Of a DNA stretch of 64,000 nt, positions 17,548 to 27,046 are shown in pieces. This stretch comes from Halocatena halophila (GTDB lineage Archaea > Halobacteriota > Halobacteria > Halobacteriales > Haloarculaceae): positions 806,001-870,000 of the forward strand of contig CP071306.1 in assembly GCA_027563145.1 (NCBI GenBank), read 5' to 3'. The position numbers and the translations under genes are program-made. Each line of letters opens with the position of its first letter. The first letter of the stretch is position 1. The notes below the pieces were generated by a model. That model did no database searches. It saw nothing but the letters and a program-made list of their open reading frames with translations, and had not been told where the DNA came from.

Positions 17548-19155
17548 TCAATCGCGGATCGGCAGGCGCAGTCGTGTCTCTTCCGCCGTTCCGTGATGGA
17601 GCCATACCCCTACTGCGCTTCGAGAGGGCTGATACCCGACGTTCGCTGTGGAGACTGTCAGCCTGAGTGCATCGCCGGGCGTGAACGACCGTGAAAGCGG
17701 TGGAAGTGAGACAGTTCGTTCGAGCGGACCGTCACCCTCGATTCGCAACGGCGTCACCTGGTCGTCGATCTGTGTTGTGGCACCATCACGAACGTGTGCG
17801 AGCGATGCGAACAGCCGACACTCCGGACCAAACGGATCGACAGTGAGTGAGAGCTCCGGCGGACCAAACAGCGTCAGCTCTCGATCGATTGCCCACTCGA
17901 ACGAAAGAGTGCTGATGGGGCTCTCGATGGGACCGGTGTTCGGTGCGTACGATGTCTCATCGTCAGTGACGCCAGCCACAGACCACTCTTCCCACGTTGT
18001 TCCCGACGCTGGAATGCCATCTGCGGTTTTATACCCGCCGGATTCGCTGTCGTAGTAGGTAACTGCTGGGAGATCGGTCGTTTCATCCCCACGAAGATGC
18101 GTATCGAGCCATGTGTGCGCCAGTGCGTCGATTGCTGACCCTTCGTCGGAGAGACCAGCTGCAATCCCTGAGAGGCTGTGACCACCGTTGGTCAACACCA
18201 GTCGATGGGCGGTGCTGGCACGCGCGTTCCAGAGTGCCTCAAGCGGGGTGAACAGCGTGTCCGAAAAGCCATGGATAAAAAGCGCGGGTGACGTTATCGA
18301 GTCGATCTTCCCGACCGGCGAGCGATCAGTTAGATATCTGATTCCCCAGTCAGGAAGCTCATTTTCCACCAGGCCGTGATAGAGCAGTTCGTACAGCTCA
18401 GGTGCCTGCCCCTGGAGGAAATCGAATGCGTCGGTGCCAGTCAGGTGTGCGCCTGCCGCGCCAGCAACCGTCAACAACAGCGCCCAGCCACGTTTGATCA
18501 CGCCGTTTGGAGCCAGCGAGTACGTCAGATCGTGCCAGGCCCAGCGGGGCACGATTGCGTCGATTCGATCATTGCTTTCGGGGAGCCCTGTACCGTTTGC
18601 TTCCGCAATCGCCGTATTCAGCTGAATGCCACCCCCGTACGACGTACCGTCCATTCCGACCCGTGGATTGTCAGGCCCGTCCGTCTGGACCGAATCAAGT
18701 GCTGCCAGATGGGTGATGAGATGCTGGGCGTCCCTGACTTCGTTTGGCCCATTGAGACCCACTTCTCCACCGGAGTCACCAAAGCCACGAGAGTCGTAGG
18801 TCAATACGACATAGCCGTTGTTGGCGTACGTTGTCCCACGGTCGCTGAGAAACTGTGAGAGTGACCGATTCCCACCATAACCGTGTGTCATCAACACCGC
18901 AGGATGTTGACCGCCGGCGTTGGGCTCATACAGTGTTGCACCAAGTTCAGTTCCGTCGAACGATTCGATCGTCAGTTCCGTCTCCGTTATCCCATCCGAA
19001 CTGACTGCACCCGAGATCCCCACACCGAAAACCGTCGTACTCGCCCCAACTGCTGTGAGAAACCGTCGACGGTCAATTCGACCGTCAGCAAACGTGTTGT
19101 GTGGTACCACAAACCAATAATTAGTGACAAGAGTCTTTTTACCACTCCCGTCCAT
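17548..19155 (-). CDS. Exported alpha/beta hydrolase, CocE/NonD (X-Pro peptidase S15) family
   Basis: A 535-residue hydrolase with a twin-arginine signal (DRRRFLTAVGAS at about 28-39 followed by a hydrophobic run) preceded by a long N-region. The alpha/beta-hydrolase core has MTHGYGGN (oxyanion region), the nucleophile motif GTSYGGG with Ser, HGFSD with the acid, and NGGHSLSG with the His. The last 150 residues form a jelly-roll-like beta domain as in CocE and Xaa-Pro dipeptidyl-peptidases. Substrate is probably an ester, amide or peptide outside the cell. It stands alone between convergent and tandem genes. Confidence 0.85.
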   Translation of the reverse strand: MDGSGKKTLVTNYWFVVPHNTFADGRIDRRRFLTAVGASTTVFGVGISGAVSSDGITETELTIESFDGTELGATLYEPNAGGQHPAVLMTHGYGGNRSLSQFLSDRGTTYANNGYVVLTYDSRGFGDSGGEVGLNGPNEVRDAQHLITHLAALDSVQTDGPDNPRVGMDGTSYGGGIQLNTAIAEANGTGLPESNDRIDAIVPRWAWHDLTYSLAPNGVIKRGWALLLTVAGAAGAHLTGTDAFDFLQGQAPELYELLYHGLVENELPDWGIRYLTDRSPVGKIDSITSPALFIHGFSDTLFTPLEALWNARASTAHRLVLTNGGHSLSGIAAGLSDEGSAIDALAHTWLDTHLRGDETTDLPAVTYYDSESGGYKTADGIPASGTTWEEWSVAGVTDDETSYAPNTGPIESPISTLSFEWAIDRELTLFGPPELSLTVDPFGPECRLFASLAHVRDGATTQIDDQVTPLRIEGDGPLERTVSLPPLSRSFTPGDALRLTVSTANVGYQPSRSAVGVWLHHGTAEETRLRLPIRD

Positions 19156-19191
19156 TTCAGGCCATTTATTACAAAATAGAAATATAGGTAT

Positions 19192-19827
19192 TTAAATAGA
19201 ATCCATCAATGAGTTGACGAGCTTGTTTTCAGCCCGTCTGAGATGCTCTTCAGCCGTTCGGCGTTCGACACCGAGTTCCTTGGCAATCGCTGCGGTTGAG
19301 ATCTCGCGAGGAATGTCGTAGTAGCCATTTGCATGGGCGATTCGCATGGCTTCGCGTTGTCGGTCAGTGAGCTCGACGTGGTGTGGGGTTTCCATCGACA
19401 TCGGCGATCCCTCAGAGAGCGAGCGCTTCGTTACGACGCGCACCGGCAGCCCATCCCTGCAGAGCGCGCGATACCACGCGGTCAGTGATTCGCCATCCAG
19501 TGCCAGCACGCGACAGTGCTTTGCGCCATTTTCGTAGACCAGTGGCGGAAGCAACAAACAGTTGTGGCGCGCGATGTAGCCGTCGATGGCGTCTGGAAGG
19601 CGTGCGCGGAGACACCTATCCGTAACGAGAACTGATTCGGTGCCGGATTCGAAAATCGCTGTTACTCCGACCGCAGTTTCGACCTCCGCGACCACCGGCT
19701 CGAGCGGCCCAGCAACGGAAAGGAGATCGCACTGATCGAGACACCAGAGTTCAATGCGCCCGCCCGTGCTCGCGCTGGCGTTCGCACAGGGACCATCGCT
19801 ATCGACGGCAATGATTGCCTCGTGCAT
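19192..19827 (-). CDS. Bat-type helix-turn-helix regulator, probable hut regulator
   Basis: A 211-residue regulator. The C-terminal 55 residues form an HTH_10 (bacterioopsin-activator type) domain: LTDRQREAMRIAHANGYYDIP, then STAAIAKELGVERRTAEEHLRRAENKL. The N-terminal 150 residues are an unrecognised sensor-like domain. It is transcribed away from hutU, 81 bp apart, which suggests control of histidine degradation. The ATG at 19827 is chosen over an upstream GTG at 19896 because GTATTTTTGTATGCA (minus strand, 19843-19857) lies about 24 bp before it and the GTG start would leave only 12 bp to hutU. Confidence 0.82.
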   Translation of the reverse strand: MHEAIIAVDSDGPCANASASTGGRIELWCLDQCDLLSVAGPLEPVVAEVETAVGVTAIFESGTESVLVTDRCLRARLPDAIDGYIARHNCLLLPPLVYENGAKHCRVLALDGESLTAWYRALCRDGLPVRVVTKRSLSEGSPMSMETPHHVELTDRQREAMRIAHANGYYDIPREISTAAIAKELGVERRTAEEHLRRAENKLVNSLMDSI

Positions 19828-19842
19828 GACCTCAATTTCGGC

Positions 19843-19857
19843 TGCATACAAAAATAC
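19843..19857 (-). promoter_or_regulatory. TATA region of the hut-linked regulator
   Basis: On the minus strand it reads GTATTTTTGTATGCA, centred about 24 bp upstream of the ATG at 19827. It supports the shorter start and a leaderless transcript. It also lies within the promoter region of hutU, so the two genes share a control region of about 80 bp. Confidence 0.5.
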
Positions 19858-19908
19858 CCCGCCATACGGAGGCCCGTTGCTGGTGATGCTGGCCACTGAA
19901 TACTCGCT

Positions 19909-21630
19909 ATGACCAAAGACCTGATCGGAGCGCCCAGCGAACAGTGGCGTTCCTATCGTGGCTCACCAACGGGAACGACGCTCGAATGCAACGACTGGCC
20001 ACAGGAGGCCGCATTACGCCTGTTGAACAACAATCTCGATCCCGAGGTTGGCGAGGATCCGGAGTCGCTGGTCGTTTATGGCGGGACAGGTCGTGCGGCC
20101 CGCAGCTGGGACGCCTACGATGCCATTCTCGACGAGCTTCGTTCGCTTGGTGATGCAGAGACACTGCTCGTGCAGTCGGGAAAACCGGTTGGACGGTTTG
20201 AAACCCACGAGCGTGCACCACGAGTGTTGATCGCCAACTCGAATCTCGTTGGCAACTGGGACGACTGGGAGACGTTCCACGAGCTTGAGGCCGAGGGGAA
20301 GATCATGTACGGACAGATGACCGCCGGCTCGTGGGCGTACATCGGCACACAAGGGATCATCCAGGGAACGTACGAAACGCTCGCAGAACTTGCGCGCCAG
20401 CAGTACGATAGCGATCTCTCCGGGAAAATCGTCGTCACTGGTGGGCTTGGAGGGATGGGTGGCGCACAACCGCTTGCAGTGACGATGAACAACGGCGTCT
20501 GTATCGCTGCAGAGGTCGATGAAACACGGATCGATCGCCGGATCGAGACGGGATACTGTCAGGAGAAAACCGACGATCTCGCGGGGGCAATCGACCGCGC
20601 AGAGGAGGCGGCGGCGGCCGGTGAGGCCTACAGCGTTGGTGTCCACATGAACGCGGCAGATATGCTCGAATCGATGCTAGAGCGTGATTTCGTTCCGGAC
20701 GTACTCACCGATCAGACCAGTGCGCACGACGCGCGCAATGGTTACTATCCGAGCGGCTACACCGTGGCGGAGGCCACCGAACTCCGCGATCGTGACCCAG
20801 ATCGCTATATGAAAGCCTCGCTCGACACGATGGAGCGCCACGTTCGGGCAATGCTCGAACTCCAGGATCGAGGGGCGATAACGTTCGAATACGGAAACAA
20901 CATCCGTGGACAGGTTGCGGGCGACCGATGGGACGGAAATGGCGACCCGTTCGACTTTCCTGGATTCGTTCCGGCCTACATTCGTCCATTGTTCTGTGAA
21001 GGGAAAGGACCGTTTCGGTGGGTCGCACTCTCTGGTGATCCGGCTGACATCCACCGAACGGACGAGGCAATCCTGGAGCTGTTCCCCGAAAAGGATCACC
21101 TCCGGCGCTGGATCGAGCTCGCCCAGGAACAGGTCGACTTCCAGGGGCTACCGAGCAGGGTCTGCTGGCTGGGCTATGCAACCGACGACGACGGGCTGAC
21201 CGAACGGGCTCGATTCGGGCTGGCGATCAATGAGCTCGTGCGCACTGGAGAGATCAGTGCGCCGGTCGTCGTCACGCGCGACCATCTCGACGCCGGCTCA
21301 GTGGCGAGCCCGAATCGGGAGACCGAATCGATGCGGGATGGCACCGACGCCGTCGCAGATTGGCCCCTCCTGAACGCCCTGCTCAACTGTGCCGCCGGCG
21401 CTGATATCGTCAGCGTCCACGATGGTGGCGGCGTTGGCATTGGCAACGCGGTGCACACGAACAATCACGTTGTGCTCGATGGCACCGATCGTGCTGCAGA
21501 AACCGCACGTCGGGTGTTCACCACCGATCCAGGAATGGGCGTGATCAGACACGCGGACGCAGGCTACGACACCGCCCTGGATGAGGCCGACCGATCGGCT
21601 GTTCACATTCCAATGGAGGACCACCAGTGA
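19909..21630 (+). CDS. hutU: Urocanate hydratase
   Basis: A 573-residue NAD-dependent enzyme that hydrates urocanate to 4-imidazolone-5-propionate, second step of histidine breakdown. Typical segments are MVYGGTG-like [48 protein letters not shown] (NAD-binding), [15 protein letters not shown] and, near the C-terminus, [12 protein letters not shown]. Its stop overlaps the hutG start as GTGA. The operon order is U-G-I-H. Confidence 0.97.
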   Translation: MTKDLIGAPSEQWRSYRGSPTGTTLECNDWPQEAALRLLNNNLDPEVGEDPESLVVYGGTGRAARSWDAYDAILDELRSLGDAETLLVQSGKPVGRFETHERAPRVLIANSNLVGNWDDWETFHELEAEGKIMYGQMTAGSWAYIGTQGIIQGTYETLAELARQQYDSDLSGKIVVTGGLGGMGGAQPLAVTMNNGVCIAAEVDETRIDRRIETGYCQEKTDDLAGAIDRAEEAAAAGEAYSVGVHMNAADMLESMLERDFVPDVLTDQTSAHDARNGYYPSGYTVAEATELRDRDPDRYMKASLDTMERHVRAMLELQDRGAITFEYGNNIRGQVAGDRWDGNGDPFDFPGFVPAYIRPLFCEGKGPFRWVALSGDPADIHRTDEAILELFPEKDHLRRWIELAQEQVDFQGLPSRVCWLGYATDDDGLTERARFGLAINELVRTGEISAPVVVTRDHLDAGSVASPNRETESMRDGTDAVADWPLLNALLNCAAGADIVSVHDGGGVGIGNAVHTNNHVVLDGTDRAAETARRVFTTDPGMGVIRHADAGYDTALDEADRSAVHIPMEDHQ

Positions 21631-22556
21631 GAGCACCACTGCGCGACCCACCGTTCGACTGGGCAGGACCATCGAACGATCCGAACGACGAACAGCTCGG
21701 TGATATCACCGATCACATATCGATCGAGACAGCGTCGGATCGAACGGCAGTGTTCGTTGGTGAGCCGACCGACCGCGCGGTGATCGGTCGGAAGGGTGCA
21801 CGCAAAGGACCACGCGCGCTCCGCGAGGCACTCGCCGGAACGAAGACTCACCAGTTCGACCGTGGACCGATCGACTCGCTCGGTGATCTCGGCGACGTAG
21901 CGTTCGAGTCGACCCATTCAGTTACTGATCGACAGAAGCTGGCAGCGGAGATCGCCACGATGCTGTACGAGTCCGAGACACGACCAGTGTTTCTTGGCGG
22001 TGATAATTCAATGACCGTCGGAAACGTCCGCCCGTTACTCGAACGTGGAAGCGTTGGCGTGATCAGTCTCGATGCGCATCTCGACTGTCGGGCGGGAAAT
22101 CCATCCAGCGGAACGCCGTATCGACAGCTGTTCGAAGACGGCCTCGAGACGTACGCCGTCGTTGGGGCTCGCTCGTTCGAAAACTCGACAGCCTACGCCG
22201 AGTATGCACGCGAGCACGGCACGATCGTAACCGCAGAGTCAATACGCCAGGATCTCGAGGGCGCTATCGAACGGGTCGAATCAGCAATGGCAGACGTCGA
22301 GCAGGTGTTTTTGAGCGTCGATCTTGACGTGGTTACGGCCGCTGCAGCGCCTGGTGTCAGCGCACCCACGCCCGGCGGACTCAGTACGCGAGAGCTGTTT
22401 GCGCTACTTGAGCGGTTCGCCACGGTGGATCGACTGGCTGGCATCGAAGTCGTAGAGTGCGCGCCAGCGCTTGACGCTGGCGATCGAACCGCAATCGTGG
22501 GTGCACGCGCCATCGCCCACGTGGTGAGTCAGTGGACCAGTGGTGAAACACAATGA
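21627..22556 (+). CDS. hutG: Formimidoylglutamase
   Basis: A 309-residue arginase-family enzyme that hydrolyses N-formimidoyl-glutamate to glutamate and formamide, the last step here. The binuclear manganese site is visible: [16 protein letters not shown] and SVDLDVV supply the His and Asp ligands. It starts with GTG inside the hutU stop and overlaps hutI by ATGA, so the four hut genes are translationally linked. The arginase family also contains agmatinases, but the operon context makes HutG clear. Confidence 0.93.
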   Translation: MRAPLRDPPFDWAGPSNDPNDEQLGDITDHISIETASDRTAVFVGEPTDRAVIGRKGARKGPRALREALAGTKTHQFDRGPIDSLGDLGDVAFESTHSVTDRQKLAAEIATMLYESETRPVFLGGDNSMTVGNVRPLLERGSVGVISLDAHLDCRAGNPSSGTPYRQLFEDGLETYAVVGARSFENSTAYAEYAREHGTIVTAESIRQDLEGAIERVESAMADVEQVFLSVDLDVVTAAAAPGVSAPTPGGLSTRELFALLERFATVDRLAGIEVVECAPALDAGDRTAIVGARAIAHVVSQWTSGETQ

Positions 22557-23770
22557 TCGATCTCCTCATTCACGACGCAGCCGAACTGTTGACAGGACCG
22601 ACCGACGGAACGTTAAAACCGATTGAAGACGGTGCAGTTGCGATTGACGACGGAACGATCGTGGCGGCCGGCAAGAACGAGGCCGTCACGGAGGCGTATC
22701 CGCCAGCAAGTGCAACGCAGACGATCGATGCCAGCGGCCAGACCCTCGCACCGGGATTCGTCGATAGCCACACACACGCCCTGTTTGGTGGCGACCGGTC
22801 GGATGAATTTGCCGCCAAGCTCGAAGGTACGTCGTATCAGGAGATCGCAGACGATGGCGGTGGCATTCTTCGAACGGTTCGTGCAACGCGGTCAGCGAGT
22901 GATGACGTGTTACTCGACCGGTTGCGGGCGACACTCGATACGATGGTTGCCCATGGCACTACCACCGTCGAGATCAAATCGGGCTACGGGCTCGATGTGG
23001 AAACGGAGCTACGCATGCTTTCGTTGATCGAGCGGGCCGGCGAGACGCATCCGGTTGACGTGATTCCAACGTTCATGGGCGCACACGCGGTTCCCGAAGA
23101 CGAATCCACGTCAACGTACGTCGATCAGGTTGTCACCGAACAGCTGCCTGCCGTCGAAGCGCAGGGAATTGCGCAGTTCTGTGATGTGTTCTGTGAAGAC
23201 GGCGTGTTCGACGTTGCACAGTCCCGACGGATCCTCTCGGCCGGCATCGATCACGGGCTGACACCGAAGATTCACGCTGAAGAGTTCGTGCATCTCGGCG
23301 GCGCAGCTCTCGCTGCGGAAATCGGTGCCACAAGCGCGGACCATCTCCTGAAAGCCACTGATGACGACCGGACGGCGCTCATCGAAGCTGCTGTTACGCC
23401 AGTGTTGCTGCCGGGGACCGCGTTCACGCTCGATGCCGCGTACGCAGACGCGCGTGCGTTCCTGGATGCTGGGGGATCCGTTGCGCTCGCGACCGATTTT
23501 AACCCCAACTGTCATTCTCCAAGCATGCCAATGACGGTCGCGCTGGGTTGTGTGGGAATGCGGATGACGCCACTGGAGTCGATGACCGCGGCCACGGTTT
23601 GGGGAGCACGCGCTCTCGATCTCACAGAAACTGGCGTTGGGACCATCCAGCAGGGCGCGCCGGCCGACCTCGTTGTGCTCGATGGGCCGACCCACGTTCA
23701 CGTCCCATATTCGTTCGGCGTCAATCCAGTTGCAACCGTCGTGAAAGATGGAGCGGTGGTAGTACAATGA
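22553..23770 (+). CDS. hutI: Imidazolonepropionase
   Basis: A 405-residue amidohydrolase that opens the imidazolone ring to give N-formimidoyl-glutamate. Metal ligands sit in SHTHALFGG (H73, H75), in KIHAEEF and in ATDFNPNC. The N-terminal and C-terminal beta strands form the small domain of the amidohydrolase superfamily. Four-base overlaps join it to hutG and hutH. Confidence 0.96.
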   Translation: MIDLLIHDAAELLTGPTDGTLKPIEDGAVAIDDGTIVAAGKNEAVTEAYPPASATQTIDASGQTLAPGFVDSHTHALFGGDRSDEFAAKLEGTSYQEIADDGGGILRTVRATRSASDDVLLDRLRATLDTMVAHGTTTVEIKSGYGLDVETELRMLSLIERAGETHPVDVIPTFMGAHAVPEDESTSTYVDQVVTEQLPAVEAQGIAQFCDVFCEDGVFDVAQSRRILSAGIDHGLTPKIHAEEFVHLGGAALAAEIGATSADHLLKATDDDRTALIEAAVTPVLLPGTAFTLDAAYADARAFLDAGGSVALATDFNPNCHSPSMPMTVALGCVGMRMTPLESMTAATVWGARALDLTETGVGTIQQGAPADLVVLDGPTHVHVPYSFGVNPVATVVKDGAVVVQ

Positions 23771-25335
23771 CAGTCTCTCTGGACGGTGGGTCGCTGAAGC
23801 CTGCCGCTGTTGCACGCGTCGCTCGTCAGGACGAACGCGTGGAGGTGACCGATAGCGCCTGGGAAGCCGTACGGACGTCCCGTGAGCGCGTTGCGGACGT
23901 AGTAGCGGCCCAGGAGCCAGTGTACGGTCTCAATACCGGTTTCGGTCAGCTGGTCACCGAGCGAATTCCCGAAGACGAACTCGAACGGCTTCAGACCAAC
24001 CTGGTCCGGTCACACGCAGCCGGAACGGGGCGTGAGCTTGCACGCGAGGAGGTGCGCGCAATGATGCTCACCCGGATCAACGCCCTGGTAAAGGGCTACT
24101 CGGGCGTGCGACCGGTGGTAATCGAGTATCTGCTCGAACTGCTGAACGGGCAGGTACATCCGATCGTCCGGTCGCGAGGGAGCCTTGGCGCGAGTGGCGA
24201 TCTCGCGCCGCTCGCACACATGGCACTCGTGTTGATCGGCGAAGGAACCGCAGTCGTCGAGCCCGAAGACGAGCGCCGATCCGGCACGGCCGCGCTCGAA
24301 GCGATCGGATTGGAGCCGCTCGACCTGGTTGCAAAGGAAGGGCTGGCGTTGATCAACGGCACGCAGCTCACCGTCGGATTGGCAGCATTACTCGTGGTGG
24401 ATGCCGAACGGGTGATCGATGCCGCCGATATCGCCGGCGGGCTCACCACGGAGGTGACGATGGGGACGACTGCGGCCTGCGATCCGGCGATTCAGTCCGT
24501 CCGGCCACATACCGGCCAGTCAGCGAGTGCACGCACCGTCCAGTCAGTCACCGCCGGTTCAGAGATTGTCGAATCGCATCGCAACTGCGATCGCGTACAG
24601 GACGCCTACTCGATTCGCTGTTTGCCACAGGTTCACGGTGCGGTGCGCGACGCAATCGACCATCTTCGTGAGGCCGTCGAAGTTGAGCTCAACAGCGCCA
24701 CCGACAACCCACTGATTTTCTCTGCAGAGGAGACTGACGACCGTGCAAGTGGCACTGCGGATGTGGGCGTCATCTCAGGAGGTAATTTCCACGGCGAGCC
24801 GCTCGCGTTGCGGCTGGATTACGTGAAAAATGCGCTCACGGAGCTTTCGACGATCAGCGAGCGTCGCGTGGATCGGATGGTGAATCCAAACATCCAGGAG
24901 TCACATCTGCCGGCGTTTCTCGCGAGTAACAGCGGACTCGAATCTGGCTATATGATCGCGCAGTACAGCGCTGCGGCACTCATCAACGAAAATCGCTCGC
25001 TCGGCGATCCCTCGACGGATTCGACGCCGGTGTCTGGTGGCCAGGAGGATCACGTTTCGATGAGTGCCCAGTCGGCGTTGAACGCTCGACGGGTGCTTGA
25101 AAACGCGTCGCGGGTCGTTGCAGTCGAGCTGTTGTGTGGCACACAGGCGCTCGAGTTCGTGCCTGATCTATCGCCGGGTGCAGGGACGAAGCTCGCCTAT
25201 GAGCACATCAGAGATCGAGTGCCACCGCTTGAGACCGATCGGCCGCTCACCGAAGAGATCGAGGCGATCGAAGCGTCGATCTGCTCGGGCGCGCTCGTTG
25301 ATGCGGTTGTGGAGTATCTACCCAGTCGGTCGTGA
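23767..25335 (+). CDS. hutH: Histidine ammonia-lyase
   Basis: A 522-residue lyase that removes ammonia from histidine to give urocanate, the first step of the pathway, although its gene is last in the operon. The residues that form the MIO cofactor, Ala-Ser-Gly, are at 142-144 in SLGASGDLAPLA. VYGLNTGFGQL, DNPLI and QEDHVSMS are other family segments. The ATG at 23767 overlaps the hutI stop; a long upstream extension of the frame lies within hutI and is not used. Confidence 0.97.
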   Translation: MTVSLDGGSLKPAAVARVARQDERVEVTDSAWEAVRTSRERVADVVAAQEPVYGLNTGFGQLVTERIPEDELERLQTNLVRSHAAGTGRELAREEVRAMMLTRINALVKGYSGVRPVVIEYLLELLNGQVHPIVRSRGSLGASGDLAPLAHMALVLIGEGTAVVEPEDERRSGTAALEAIGLEPLDLVAKEGLALINGTQLTVGLAALLVVDAERVIDAADIAGGLTTEVTMGTTAACDPAIQSVRPHTGQSASARTVQSVTAGSEIVESHRNCDRVQDAYSIRCLPQVHGAVRDAIDHLREAVEVELNSATDNPLIFSAEETDDRASGTADVGVISGGNFHGEPLALRLDYVKNALTELSTISERRVDRMVNPNIQESHLPAFLASNSGLESGYMIAQYSAAALINENRSLGDPSTDSTPVSGGQEDHVSMSAQSALNARRVLENASRVVAVELLCGTQALEFVPDLSPGAGTKLAYEHIRDRVPPLETDRPLTEEIEAIEASICSGALVDAVVEYLPSRS

Positions 25336-25415
25336 GCTGTTGGTAAGCACATCTATCAGACATCGAATCATCACGGCACTGATTACTGGTAAATTCTACT
25401 ATCCAACAAAACCAG

Positions 25416-26078
25416 CTACTGTTTCGTATCGGAGCCACCGATTGTCGCGCGCAAGCAGATCGATTCCGGTGGGTGAGTGCGGAGCGCTCGTGTCAGCTCC
25501 GGATGCTCACGCGCAAATGCTTCGTCCGGCGTTGGCTCTTCAACGGCCTGGAGCTCGAATCCAGCTGCGAGCAACGGAGATAGCAGCGACTCGATCGAAC
25601 GGCGGTAGTAGGTTCCACGATTGGCGAGCGTATCAGTTCCCCAATGGATGTCGTATCGTTCGGTTTCGGCATAGTCTGGCGAACCCGAATTTGTTTCAAC
25701 GGTCGCTTCGGGTTCATCGCCGGTGGATGGGTAGTTCTCATCCCGGACGACGAGATACTCGTGGATTGGGTTGTGGGTCGAAATGAGGAGATCACCACCA
25801 TCGTCAAGCACCCGGGCGAATTCGTTGAGTGGCGTGGTCACCATTTCGAGATGGGAAAATACGTGCTGGCAGAGAACAACATCAACGCTGTTGTCCGCCA
25901 ACCATGTCAATTCCTCGCCCAGATCAGCATACACGAACTCTCCGCGTGGAACACGCTTGCGGGCCTGCAAGAATTGACTCGCTCGCGTCGATACCGATCA
26001 CCTCGGCTCCGCTTTTGACGAGGTGAGCGGAGCAAGATCGTCGTAGTGATCTGTGATTCGTGGCGGTGCGTCGGGCAT
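25416..26078 (-). pseudogene. Decayed SAM-dependent methyltransferase gene
   Basis: Three pieces in different frames add up to a class I methyltransferase with gaps. The start at 26078 gives MPDAPPRITDHYDDLAPL, an ordinary methyltransferase N-terminus, which runs into a stop at about 25998. From about 26018 another frame gives HLVKSGAEVIGIDASESILA, the segment after motif I, but the motif I residues themselves (usually VLDxGCGxG) and about 25-30 residues around them are missing. Near 25957 the frame changes again to ARKRVPRGEFVYADLGEELT and stays open to the stop at 25416. I infer a deletion plus a frameshift. The 184-residue open part alone would lack the SAM-binding motif. Confidence 0.8.
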
Positions 26079-26197
26079 ACATGACTGTCAAAGTCCCAAT
26101 GCATAACGCCTCGGAATAGTATACAGATAGATGCGATAATCAAACTATTTTAATAGAATCCGTCACAACTGTAGCGCACGGTTCGAACAACACGTAT

Positions 26198-27042
26198 ATG
26201 GTACGGATTCAGTATGCTGTCGATGCCGGGTCGGGGGTGAACGAGGATATCACTGCAATTGGTGAGGAGCACGCTATTCTACTGGACGGTGCAACCGGGC
26301 TCACAGAAGAATCGTACACGGACGGACCAACTGATGGACGGTGGTACGTCGAAGCGCTTTCAGAAGAACTCTCAGATCGAATTCCCCAGACAGATAGCCT
26401 GTCAAGGGCTGCCGAACGGGCGATTGGGGCCGTTCAAGAACAGTACAACGCTGCGACGAGTGCGGTTTCACCGCCACCAGAGGCAGTTCCATCGGCATCT
26501 GGGGCGATCATCGACTGGTCGGGTGGAGAGCTCACGTACTTCATTCTGGGCGACTGTTCGGCGATTCTTCAGACGGCTACCAGTGTGATCCCCGTGATTG
26601 GTCGGGGACCTCGAACGCTTGACGAACAAGTGCTTGATAGAATGATAGAGCTCCGGGAAGCTGACCCGGAGCTTACCCAGGAGGAACTCTGGGACCGAGT
26701 AATCCCACAGCTCAGAGAGCACCGAATGCTCAAAAATGATCCGGACGGATACTGGGTGTTCAGTCTCGACCCCGAAGCTGTCAATTACGCTATGGAAGGG
26801 GGGGAATTCCCCTGTCCGAGACGGAGTATGTGGTCAGCTTCACAGACGGTGTAGAGCCGCTACAGGAACCGTTTGATCTCTTTTCAGATTGGGGTGCGTT
26901 CGCGTCCTACGTTCACCGAAACGGTATCGACCGAACGATTAGATTGCTACGAACGTTCGAAGGAACTGACGAGGACTGTCGGGAGTATCCCAGATTGAAA
27001 CCCTCTGACGATGTCGGGATCATCACAGTAGAGCCGGAGTGA
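26198..27042 (+). pseudogene. PP2C-like protein phosphatase, frameshifted at a run of seven G
   Basis: The first frame (26198-26854) encodes a PP2C-like N-terminus: GSGVNEDITAIGEEHAILLDGATGL holds the first metal-binding Asp, and TYFILGDCSAIL the later core strand. At 26798-26804 there are seven consecutive G. After them this frame gives unrelated residues and a stop, while the next frame continues the family: PLSETEYVVSFTDGVEPL with the second Asp, and PSDDVGIITVEPE with the last, ending at 27042. Two G fewer, or one more, would restore one protein of about 280 residues. It may be a mutation, a sequencing error or a switchable tract. The next gene starts 5 bp later, as in an operon. Confidence 0.75.
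26798..26804 (+). repeat. Homopolymer of seven G at the frameshift
   Basis: GGGGGGG preceded by ATGGAA and followed by AATTCCCC. This is the point at which the PP2C-like reading frame changes. Poly-G runs are prone to slippage both in cells and in sequencing. Confidence 0.85.
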
Positions 27043-27046
27043 TTCA

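Noticed and set aside
23548-23766. 73-codon extension upstream of hutH
   Set aside because: It lies inside hutI; the ATG at 23767 overlaps the hutI stop as the other hut junctions do.
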